The notes under the pieces were generated by a model. That model had not been told where the DNA came from. It made no database searches and saw nothing but the letters and a program-made list of their open reading frames with translations. Of a stretch of 6,112 nt of DNA, positions 1 to 4,954 are shown in pieces. Numbering within the stretch: the first letter of the stretch is position 1; every line of letters begins with the position of its first letter. This stretch comes from Candidatus Falkowiibacteriota bacterium (GTDB lineage Archaea; Iainarchaeota; Iainarchaeia; Iainarchaeales; GCA-2688035), in assembly GCA_017610485.1 (NCBI GenBank), contig JAFCBY010000068.1, positions 1 to 6,112 of the forward strand. The letters run 5' to 3'. A program made the position numbers and the translations under genes.

Positions 1-21
1 GCTGTTTTGTTATTGATAGAA

Positions 22-348
22 ATGATTTGGAGGATTTTTGTAACTGAGGCTTTTGAGAAAGATTTTGACAAGTTACCAACAGATGAGCAGAAGCGAATTG
101 AAAGAGTAAAAGAGCAGCTGAAATCAAATCCATTTGTTGGAAAGTCTTTGGGCCACAGGTTTTTCAGGGAAAAGAAAATTGGGGGAAAGAGACTTTATTA
201 CCTAATCTATGAAACCAAAGTGGTTGTGCTAATTGTTGCTTATGGTGGTAAGAAAAGCCAGCAGGCAACAATCAACTCGATAAAAGCGGCTTTTGAGCAA
301 TTCAAACAAGAAGTTGAAAAATTTGGAGGCCTTAACTCCACTCTTTGA
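22..348 (+). CDS. RelE/ParE-family mRNA interferase-like toxin
   Basis: A 108-residue basic protein with the size and layout of archaeal RelE/ParE toxins. It opens with the strand-then-helix pattern IFVTEAFEKDFDKLP, has the central helix ending in NPFVGKSL, then the beta-sheet core with YYLIYE and VVVLIVAY, and ends in a charged helix. Family members are usually ribosome-dependent mRNA endonucleases or gyrase inhibitors; which applies here cannot be told, because the active-site residues of this branch are poorly conserved. I chose ATG 22 because family proteins begin a few residues before the TExFEKD motif; the frame is open to the left edge and a TTG at 7 is possible. No ribosome binding site is visible, and any promoter lies off the window. 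The 3' end overlaps the convergent antitoxin-like gene at 332-469 by 17 bp. Family assignment is good; the biochemical activity is inference. Confidence 0.8.
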   Translation: MIWRIFVTEAFEKDFDKLPTDEQKRIERVKEQLKSNPFVGKSLGHRFFREKKIGGKRLYYLIYETKVVVLIVAYGGKKSQQATINSIKAAFEQFKQEVEKFGGLNSTL

Positions 349-469
349 CTCGGCCTGCCTTGATGTCTTCCAGGCCCTTCACTATCTTGGACAGAAGTTC
401 GTAGTCAATTTCTTCATTCTGCCTAAGCCTTTCATACTCTTTTTTGGAGATTGTAACCGTTTCTTCCAT
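332..469 (-). CDS. small RelB-like antitoxin, convergent with the toxin
   Basis: A 45-residue ORF on the minus strand. It starts MEETVTISKKEYERL, continues with an acidic stretch (EEIDYELL) and ends GLEDIKAGRVKEWS. An N-terminal strand of the ETVTISKKEYERL type (DNA-binding or dimerising part) followed by a C-terminal helix ending LEDIKAGR is typical of the short antitoxins paired with archaeal RelE-like toxins. It would bind and neutralise the neighbouring toxin and probably repress its own promoter. ATG 469 is supported by a TATA-like box about 28 bases upstream, implying a leaderless or very short-leader mRNA. The arrangement is odd: toxin and antitoxin are normally co-directional, whereas here they face each other and their last 17 bp overlap. 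The toxin's true partner could also lie left of the window, but position and sequence make this gene the best candidate. Confidence 0.72.
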   Translation of the reverse strand: MEETVTISKKEYERLRQNEEIDYELLSKIVKGLEDIKAGRVKEWS

Positions 470-493
470 AGTACCTACTATTGTCTTGAATTG

Positions 494-501
494 TTTAAAA
501 A
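494..501 (-). promoter_or_regulatory. TATA-like box of the antitoxin gene
   Basis: TTTTTAAA on the minus strand, 25 bases before the antitoxin start codon. This is the spacing expected when transcription begins at or very near the ATG. Inferred from sequence only. Confidence 0.45.
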
Positions 502-534
502 CATATGGTAAAGGAATTTTCGCAATTTACCTCG

Positions 535-569
535 CCCCATTTCAGGGGGAGTGTTCGAATCTCGTCCCC
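535..569 (+). repeat. GC-rich inverted-repeat stretch with two alternative hairpins
   Basis: CCCC at 535-538 can pair with GGGG at 545-548 around an ATTTCA loop. The same G-run plus AG (545-551) can instead pair with CTC (561-563) and CCCC (566-569), with two unpaired bases. The two folds exclude each other. The region overlaps the tRNA-like fragment, and the GC content contrasts with the AT-rich flanks. No function can be assigned, and the coaW TATA box lies downstream, so this is probably not in that gene's leader. Confidence 0.4.
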
Positions 570-573
570 TGCG
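553..573 (+). other. tRNA-Ser-like 3' end fragment, possible attachment-site remnant
   Basis: Reading 5' to 3': G553, a TTCGAAT T-loop (554-560), CTCGT as the 3' side of a T-stem (561-565), CCCCTGC as the 3' side of an acceptor stem (566-572) and G573 as discriminator base. G73 and a GCAGGGG/CCCCTGC acceptor would fit a serine tRNA. The matching 5' T-stem (549-553, GAGTG) pairs at only three of five positions, one of them a G-T wobble, and no GCAGGGG 5' end is present within about 100 bases upstream or downstream to 640. So this is not a functional tRNA. A fragment from T-loop to 3' end is what archaeal and bacterial integrases leave behind in a tRNA gene. A chance resemblance remains possible. 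Confidence 0.35.
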
Positions 574-600
574 TTTTCTAATTTTCAAACGCACACATAC

Positions 601-609
601 AATAAAAAA
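601..609 (+). promoter_or_regulatory. TATA-like box of the coaW-araD operon
   Basis: AATAAAAAA centred about 29 bases before the coaW ATG, with no ribosome binding site in between. This fits leaderless archaeal transcription. Inferred from sequence only. Confidence 0.4.
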
Positions 610-633
610 CACTTGCCTGATTAAACTAATTGC

Positions 634-1443
634 ATGATTCTAGGCATTGACTTTGGCGCGACAACAACCGATGCAGTGCTCTTTGAAGAAAAGAAGATTT
701 TGAGGAGGGCAAGCTCTGGCAGAACGCTTGGCTCGGCGAGGGAATTGGAGTATTTCCTAAAGCAGAAGGGCTTTGCTTCAGCGGAAATTAAATGTGTTGC
801 CGTAACAGGCGGTAAGAGCAGCTTCTTTAAGGGCAGAGTGCTTGGCCTCAAGGCAGTTCACGTTGGGGAAATTGACGCAATTGGCTTTGGAGGCTCCTTT
901 CTCGCTGGCCTAAAGCGCTGTCTGGTTGTCTCAATGGGAACAGGTACCTGCATTGTTTCATTTGAAAAAGGGAAAGCAAGGCATGCTGCCGGCACAGCCC
1001 TCGGCGGCGGCACAATCCTTGGCCTGTCCAAAAGGCTTTTTGGAGAAGGCAGCCCTGAAAAGCTTGGCATGATGGCCTCAAAGGGATCCCTCAAAGGAAT
1101 CGATTTGAGCGTTGAGGAAATCGTTGGGGGGAACATTGGACTTATTCCGGGAAAGGCCTCCGCAAGCAGTTTTGCCAAAGCCGGAAGGGCAAGCAAGGCA
1201 GACCTTGCCCTGGCTGTGCAAAACACCGTTGCCGAACCCAATGCAGTCATTGCCGCCCTTGCGGCCAGGTCCTCCAAGCAAAAGAAGATAGTCTTTGTGG
1301 GAAAGACCACTACATTCCCTGCAGTGAAAGCCTCGATTAAGCGCGTGCTGGGCTATTACGGATTTACCCCGACCTTTCCAAAGGCCGGAACGCTTGCCAC
1401 CGCCGCCGGAGCAGCCTATTTTGTTACTGGCAAAAAAAGATGA
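634..1443 (+). CDS. coaW: type II pantothenate kinase (CoaW/Fumble family)
   Basis: A 269-residue ASKHA-fold kinase resembling Staphylococcus aureus CoaW in length and motif order, recalled rather than aligned. Visible are the first phosphate loop GIDFGATTTDA (4-14), TGG at 58-60, GEIDA at 78-82 with the expected catalytic Glu79, the second phosphate loop MGTGT (101-105), the adenosine-site glycine motif AGTALGGGTILGL (119-131) and IPG near 171-173. The family phosphorylates pantothenate with ATP, the first step from pantothenate to coenzyme A, in the cytoplasm. Most archaea instead use pantoate kinase and phosphopantothenate synthetase, so this gene suggests a bacterial or eukaryotic-type CoA route, or salvage of external pantothenate. 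The start ATG 634 is set by the N-terminal motif and the TATA box 29 bases upstream. araD follows after 16 bp, so the two are probably cotranscribed. Family call is strong; substrate is inferred from the family. Confidence 0.85.
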   Translation: MILGIDFGATTTDAVLFEEKKILRRASSGRTLGSARELEYFLKQKGFASAEIKCVAVTGGKSSFFKGRVLGLKAVHVGEIDAIGFGGSFLAGLKRCLVVSMGTGTCIVSFEKGKARHAAGTALGGGTILGLSKRLFGEGSPEKLGMMASKGSLKGIDLSVEEIVGGNIGLIPGKASASSFAKAGRASKADLALAVQNTVAEPNAVIAALAARSSKQKKIVFVGKTTTFPAVKASIKRVLGYYGFTPTFPKAGTLATAAGAAYFVTGKKR

Positions 1444-1444
1444 A

Positions 1445-1452
1445 GGGGGGGT
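1445..1452 (+). promoter_or_regulatory. G-rich ribosome binding site of araD
   Basis: Seven consecutive G followed by T, ending about 8 bases before ATG 1460. It decides the araD start against an upstream in-frame ATG at 1394 inside coaW. It resembles the 3' part of a GGAGGT site, in the gap between the two genes. Confidence 0.55.
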
Positions 1453-1459
1453 ACTAGAA

Positions 1460-2170
1460 ATGCTTGAAGAGATGAAGGAAAGGGTTTGCGACGGAAACAT
1501 TGCTTTGGCAGAACACGACCTTGTCATTTTTACTTGGGGGAACTTGAGCGAGATCGATTTTGACAAGAGAGTTGTTGGCATCAAGCCAAGCGGGGTTTCC
1601 TTCCAAGAGCTTGAGCCAAAAGACATCGTTCTCCTGGACCTTGAAGGAAGGGTTCTTGAGGGAAGCAAGAGGTCGAGCTCTGACACCCCAACCCATTTGG
1701 AGATTTACCGAAACTTTCCAGAGGTAAAAGCAATTGTGCACACCCACTCTACCCATGCAACGGCCTTTGCGCAGGCAATGAAGGAAATAGAGTGCTTTGG
1801 GACAACGCACGCAGACCACTTCTATGGCAGCGTTCCAGTCACAAGAAAGCTTAAAGCAGAGGAGATTGTCAATGACTATGAGGCAAACACAGGCAAGGTC
1901 ATTGTCGAATGTCTGAAGGAAAAGGGAATTGACCCCTTGGAGGTGCCGGCCTGCCTGGTTGCGAACCACGGCCCGTTTGTGTTCGGCGAATCGGCAGAGA
2001 AGGCGGTTGAGAACGCGGTTGTCTTGGAGCAGGTTGCCAGGATGAACTTGGAGACTTTGAAGACCAACAGTGGCGTAAAGCCGATCGATTCTGCCCTGCT
2101 GGACAAGCACTTTCTGCGAAAGCACGGAAAAAATGCATACTATGGGCAGCCGAAAAGCCAAGGGGATTAG
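1460..2170 (+). CDS. araD: L-ribulose-5-phosphate 4-epimerase
   Basis: A 236-residue class II aldolase/adducin-fold enzyme that follows the E. coli AraD/UlaF/SgbE pattern closely from TWGN (25-28) through IKPSGV (41-46), SSDTPTH (73-79), HTHSTHAT (94-101), GTTHADHFYG (114-123) to the C-terminal LDKHFLRKHGKNAYYGQ. It would interconvert L-ribulose 5-phosphate and D-xylulose 5-phosphate, using a divalent metal. Metal ligands H94, H96 and H170 and the residues D75, D119, H217 and Y228 match the E. coli positions with an offset of one. These extended matches separate it from the related fuculose-phosphate aldolases. ATG 1460 is chosen for its G-rich ribosome binding site and because AraD proteins start MLE. 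It follows coaW in the same operon. No araA or araB is in view, so the source of L-ribulose 5-phosphate is unknown. The strongly bacterial sequence suggests transfer from bacteria. Confidence 0.9.
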   Translation: MLEEMKERVCDGNIALAEHDLVIFTWGNLSEIDFDKRVVGIKPSGVSFQELEPKDIVLLDLEGRVLEGSKRSSSDTPTHLEIYRNFPEVKAIVHTHSTHATAFAQAMKEIECFGTTHADHFYGSVPVTRKLKAEEIVNDYEANTGKVIVECLKEKGIDPLEVPACLVANHGPFVFGESAEKAVENAVVLEQVARMNLETLKTNSGVKPIDSALLDKHFLRKHGKNAYYGQPKSQGD

Positions 2171-2182
2171 CCCAGTCCTAGC

Positions 2183-2191
2183 TATTAAAAA
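2183..2191 (+). promoter_or_regulatory. TATA-like box of the cation exchanger gene
   Basis: TATTAAAAA centred about 28 bases before ATG 2215, just after the araD stop. No ribosome binding site lies between, so a leaderless transcript is likely. Confidence 0.5.
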
Positions 2192-2214
2192 TTAGTTGCC
2201 TGTTTATTTCTTCC

Positions 2215-3183
2215 ATGGTTGTCTGGCTTGACCTAGGAGTTATTGCGCTTGCAAGCATTTTTATTTGGGTTGTGGGCGACAAGTTCAGTGAAGCCAGCTC
2301 GAGCTTGGGGGACTTTCTTAAACTTCCCAGAAGTGTGAAGGGAGCTACTTTTGATGCAATCTCAAGCTCTTTGCCGGAATTGATGGTTGCCTTGTTCAGC
2401 CTTTTTGCGTTCAGCAGGTTTGACCTTGGCGTTTCGGTAATCATCGGCTCGGCATTGTTTAACCTGTTAATAATTCCTGCGCTGAGCGTTCTCCTGTCCA
2501 GGCATGTCTTCAAAATTTCAAAGAAGGTCCTAAAGAGGGATGGATTGTTTTACTTTGGAACAGCATTGTTTCTGCTAATCGCCCTGGTTTTGGGAATTTG
2601 GAATATTCTAACAGGAGTAGTCTTTCTTGCAATATATGGCTTGTACATTCTCCTGCTGCGAAGGGACTCAAAAAACCACGCTAAAAGAGTTGGGAAAACA
2701 AAGCCTGCGCTGGGCCTTGGAAGCGCCCTGTTTTGGGCTATTGTGGGAATTCTTGTGATTGCCTTCTGCAGCTATTTCCTGACCGGAAGCGCCCTGTCTC
2801 TCTCAACCGCTTTGGGGATTCCCCCTCTGCTAATAGGCTTTACGGTTGTTGCGGCGGCCACAAGCGTTCCTGATACCGCTGTTTCGGTAATAAACGCGAG
2901 AAAGGGGGATATTGATGCATCTGCCTCAAATGTTTTTGGAAGCAACAGCTTTGACATTCTCATTGGATTGGGCTTGCCCATTCTTTTGGCCGCAATTTTG
3001 GGCTTTCAAATAGCGATGGATGCAACGCACATAGAGCTGGTGTTTGGGCTGGTTCTTGCAACCCTTGCAGTCCTGTTCCTGTTCTCAAAAAACTATACTT
3101 TGAACAAGGGCAAGGCAATTGCAATGCTTGCCCTGTACGCGGCCTTTGTTTTGTATGCCGTCCTTGCGAGCTTTCCGCCCTAA
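2215..3183 (+). CDS. CaCA-family Na+/Ca2+ exchanger-like membrane protein
   Basis: A 322-residue hydrophobic protein with about ten membrane segments and the two inverted alpha repeats of the CaCA superfamily, joined by a central charged loop (about 149-165). The alpha-1 repeat (43-89) has SSSLPEL with E55 and GSALFN with N83; the alpha-2 repeat (about 208-255) has ATSVPDT with D220 and GSNSFDILIGLGLP with D247. In the family these acidic residues bind the cation, and the protein exports Ca2+ in exchange for Na+ (or H+/K+) across the cytoplasmic membrane. The alpha-2 wording, VPD then ARKGD then GSNxFDIL, is closer to K+-dependent NCKX exchangers than to the usual prokaryotic SLPE form. The alpha-1 repeat has serine where GTSLPE normally has threonine. 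Transcribed separately from araD, judging from its own TATA box 44 bp after the araD stop. Ion specificity is not decided by the sequence. Confidence 0.85.
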   Translation: MVVWLDLGVIALASIFIWVVGDKFSEASSSLGDFLKLPRSVKGATFDAISSSLPELMVALFSLFAFSRFDLGVSVIIGSALFNLLIIPALSVLLSRHVFKISKKVLKRDGLFYFGTALFLLIALVLGIWNILTGVVFLAIYGLYILLLRRDSKNHAKRVGKTKPALGLGSALFWAIVGILVIAFCSYFLTGSALSLSTALGIPPLLIGFTVVAAATSVPDTAVSVINARKGDIDASASNVFGSNSFDILIGLGLPILLAAILGFQIAMDATHIELVFGLVLATLAVLFLFSKNYTLNKGKAIAMLALYAAFVLYAVLASFPP

Positions 3184-3191
3184 AAAAAAAA
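3182..3191 (-). terminator. T-run on the minus strand, possible end of the eamA transcript
   Basis: Ten T on the minus strand just after the exchanger stop codon. Archaeal termination often occurs at T-runs without a hairpin. It is the first long T-run met by minus-strand transcription after the eamA-like gene, 240 bp beyond its stop, so such a transcript would run antisense through the 26-codon gene. Weakly supported. Confidence 0.25.
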
Positions 3192-3212
3192 TGGCTGCAA
3201 TTCCCGGAATCT

Positions 3213-3245
3213 GCCCTACCGTAACAGTTTAAAAATAGCCCTACC
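3213..3245 (+). repeat. direct repeat GCCCTACC around a second TATA-like sequence
   Basis: The octamer GCCCTACC occurs at 3213-3220 and 3238-3245, exactly 25 bp apart (about 2.5 helical turns). Between the copies lies TTTAAAAATA (3228-3237). The pair sits just upstream of the main TATA box at 3252-3259 and could be an operator or activator site for the small gene. Function is inference. Confidence 0.35.
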
Positions 3246-3251
3246 AAAACC

Positions 3252-3259
3252 TATAAATA
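3252..3259 (+). promoter_or_regulatory. TATA box of the 26-codon gene
   Basis: TATAAATA, the best archaeal TATA match in the window. Initiation about 25 bases on would give a leader of roughly 20-25 bases that carries the ribosome binding site at 3293-3300. Confidence 0.6.
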
Positions 3260-3292
3260 CCTGAAAGAAGCTATTAGGCTACAAAATTTTTG

Positions 3293-3300
3293 GGAGTGAT
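3293..3300 (+). promoter_or_regulatory. near-consensus ribosome binding site of the 26-codon gene
   Basis: GGAGTGAT, one base shorter in the middle than GGAGGTGAT, four bases before ATG 3305. It selects this start over the in-frame ATG at 3299, which overlaps it. Confidence 0.6.
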
Positions 3301-3304
3301 GCAA

Positions 3305-3385
3305 ATGAAGTTCTTTGAGTCATGCGGAGAATGCGGTGACGGCGGAGACGAAGCCCCGGCACCTGAAGAAGATGCAACAGAATAA
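3305..3385 (+). CDS. 26-residue acidic CxxC peptide, unrecognised
   Basis: A very short gene ending in TAA. The peptide has a hydrophobic-aromatic start (MKFF), a CGEC motif at C7-C10, a Gly/Asp-rich turn (GDGGD) and a Pro/Glu tail (PAPEED). With nine acidic residues and one Lys it is strongly negative. I do not recognise it. Coding status rests on its surroundings: a TATAAATA box, a correctly spaced near-consensus ribosome binding site, and two T-runs immediately after the stop, which together form a complete small transcription unit. Two cysteines could bind a metal with a partner or dimer, or act as a thiol pair; this is conjecture. It stands alone between the exchanger (+) and the convergent transporter (-). 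It could also be a leader peptide or a small RNA gene with a chance ORF. Confidence 0.55.
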   Translation: MKFFESCGECGDGGDEAPAPEEDATE

Positions 3386-3393
3386 ACTCTGAA

Positions 3394-3422
3394 TTTTTTT
3401 AAACAACTTATTTTTTTCTTTT
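3394..3422 (+). terminator. T-rich terminator after the 26-codon gene
   Basis: Seven T at 3394-3400, then seven T at 3411-3417 followed by CTTTT. Consecutive T-runs of this sort end archaeal transcripts. They separate the small gene from the convergent transporter gene, whose stop is at 3431. Confidence 0.55.
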
Positions 3423-3430
3423 AAAGGCTC

Positions 3431-4270
3431 CTAGCCAAAGACAAGCAGGATTAGGCCAAGGACAATGCCGGCAATGGCAAAATACTTGTGCCTTGCAATT
3501 TTTTCCTTTAAGTAAAGCCTTGAGAACAAGGCAACAAGCGCTGGGGAGGCGGCAAGCACCGAAGCGCTCAAGGCCGCGCCAATCAGTTGAATTGCAAAGT
3601 TGTAGGTAATCAGGCCAATTACGGCAAGAAATGCGCCTGCAAATTGGCTCTTTGAAGCTGTTCTTGTAAACGAAATCTTTTTTCTCGACAAAAGCACAAA
3701 AGCAAGGACTATTGCAAGTATTCCTGCTTCGGTGTAAAAGCTAGTGTTGAAAGGACCTAAGGCAAGGGTAAGCGGCTTGAGCAATGCAAAGTAGACGCCC
3801 CAACCAAGCCCTGTCAGGATAGCGTAAAAGACGCCCCGCTCAAGGTTTTTGACCCGGCCCTTTTGCGTTCCAATTACGACGGCGGAGGCAATTATTATTG
3901 CAGAGCCTATTAAGTGCAAGGGACTCAGAATTTCATTTAGGAACATGAGGGAGATTAGCAGGGTAACCACAACACTCAACTTTGCAACAGGGCTGACAAG
4001 TGAGAGATCGCCCTCCTCAACTGCCTTGTAGAAGGCAACGATTGCTGCAGAACCAACCGCGATTTCAACGAGAAGAAGCAGCCATATTTCGAAGTTTGGC
4101 AAGGCGACGGAGCTAAAGGCCAGCAAAGCAGCAAGCGTAAGAATTGAGGTAAAAGCATAGTTCAAAAGCAAAGCAGAGAAAACGCCAATTTCCCTGATTG
4201 GTCTCTTCTTGAAAATAGACGCACTGCCGAACGCGAGCAGTGAAACCAGTGCGATTAGCAAGCTAATCAT
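3431..4270 (-). CDS. EamA/DMT-family transporter
   Basis: A 279-residue, highly hydrophobic protein with about ten predicted membrane segments in two homologous halves of five (roughly 1-138 and 144-279), the drug/metabolite transporter EamA layout. The first half ends near SAIIIASAVVIGTQKG; the second begins with GVFYAILTGLGWGVYFALLKPL and ends LYLKEKIARHKYFAIAGIVLGLILL, with the usual EK-containing loop before the last helix. It sits in the cytoplasmic membrane. DMT members export metabolites, amino acids or drugs, and the substrate cannot be predicted. It lies 36 bp after ogg on the same strand, so it may be the last gene of the oxidative-defence cluster, but a TATA-like box in that gap suggests an independent promoter. 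No clear ribosome binding site precedes ATG 4270. Confidence 0.85.
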   Translation of the reverse strand: MISLLIALVSLLAFGSASIFKKRPIREIGVFSALLLNYAFTSILTLAALLAFSSVALPNFEIWLLLLVEIAVGSAAIVAFYKAVEEGDLSLVSPVAKLSVVVTLLISLMFLNEILSPLHLIGSAIIIASAVVIGTQKGRVKNLERGVFYAILTGLGWGVYFALLKPLTLALGPFNTSFYTEAGILAIVLAFVLLSRKKISFTRTASKSQFAGAFLAVIGLITYNFAIQLIGAALSASVLAASPALVALFSRLYLKEKIARHKYFAIAGIVLGLILLVFG

Positions 4271-4294
4271 TTGTCATAACCTTAAGTGGTTTAA

Positions 4295-4302
4295 GATTAA
4301 AA
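4295..4302 (-). promoter_or_regulatory. TATA-like box of the EamA gene
   Basis: TTTTAATC on the minus strand, centred about 28 bases before ATG 4270, the same spacing as the other leaderless candidates here. An imperfect palindrome, CTTAA-GTGGT-TTAAG (4281-4295), lies between box and start and could bind a regulator. Confidence 0.3.
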
Positions 4303-4306
4303 TCCT

Positions 4307-4930
4307 TTACTTCAGCACCTTTCCTGTTTCCAGATGCCAAAGGTACAAATCCAATTCCGCCAAAGGCATGCCAAGCCGGCCAGCGATCTTTGAAAGGGCC
4401 TGTTCAATCTCCAAATACCTTTTCTTGGTCATTGTCTTCGGCCTTTCAATCAGCCCGTGCTTAACCAAAAGGTCAACTATGTGGAAGTCGATTATTGCAA
4501 GGCTTTTGAAGCCAATGTTTCTCAGGAAGTGGCTTGATTCCTTGAAGCCAAGGCCTTTGATGTTCTTTGCAAGCCATTCCCTTGCCTGCCTTTCATCCTC
4601 AAATGACTTGAGAATTTTCTCCAATGAATCCTTGAACTGCCTGCTCTCCAACATATATGCGGCCCTGTTGGGATAGCGGTAACCGAGCTTGCGTAGCAAG
4701 GCCTCAAGTTTTTTCTCCGAAAGCGAGAGGAAGCCGCAGCCAACAGCTTCCTGGATTGCGATGCTTTTCTCTGCATCAAAATTGGCTGTGAGGGTGCAAA
4801 AGCAGAGTTCCTTGTAGAGCTCTTGGCTACCCTTTTTGCCAAGCTCGTTGAATTCCCGCATTCTCTGCTCTACAAGCTTGCTGACAGGGCCTTTTTGCAG
4901 AACCCTAACTTGTGAAACTAGTTTGTCCAT
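4307..4930 (-). CDS. ogg: N-glycosylase/DNA lyase (archaeal 8-oxoguanine glycosylase Ogg2)
   Basis: A 207-residue helix-hairpin-helix DNA glycosylase of the Ogg2 family, recognised from ELYKELCFCTLTANFDA (37-53), the hairpin IKGLGFKESSHFLRNIG (124-140) and the following AIIDFHI (145-151). The catalytic Lys is K130 and the Asp is D148, one position from K129 and D147 of Methanocaldococcus jannaschii Ogg. The length also matches, and the protein ends in lysine (K207); in Ogg2 enzymes the C-terminal lysine helps tell 8-oxoguanine from guanine. It excises 8-oxoguanine from DNA and cuts the strand at the abasic site, in base excision repair. It begins 24 bp after the superoxide reductase stop, on the same strand, without an obvious ribosome binding site, so it is probably cotranscribed with the oxygen-defence genes. 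ATG 4928-4930 gives the family length exactly. Confidence 0.92.
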   Translation of the reverse strand: MDKLVSQVRVLQKGPVSKLVEQRMREFNELGKKGSQELYKELCFCTLTANFDAEKSIAIQEAVGCGFLSLSEKKLEALLRKLGYRYPNRAAYMLESRQFKDSLEKILKSFEDERQAREWLAKNIKGLGFKESSHFLRNIGFKSLAIIDFHIVDLLVKHGLIERPKTMTKKRYLEIEQALSKIAGRLGMPLAELDLYLWHLETGKVLK

Positions 4931-4954
4931 AAGAAAGAAATGGGCGAAAAAGCC

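Noticed and set aside
293..511. Plus-strand 72-codon ORF over the toxin end and the antitoxin
   Set aside because: It is a shadow of the antitoxin; the minus-strand product has a recognisable antitoxin pattern and a promoter, this one has neither.
484..573. Complete serine tRNA gene
   Set aside because: No matching 5' acceptor or D-arm is present and the T-stem has two mismatches; only the 3' end resembles a tRNA.
1394..1459. Upstream in-frame ATG extending AraD by 22 residues
   Set aside because: It lies inside coaW, encodes a proline-rich stretch foreign to the family, and ATG 1460 has the ribosome binding site and the family's MLE start.
1454..2161. Long minus-strand ORF opposite araD
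   Set aside because: Mirror of a highly conserved enzyme gene, with no recognisable domains of its own.
3191..3232. 13-codon ORF after the A-run
   Set aside because: No ribosome binding site, no conserved feature, and it runs through the presumed promoter region.
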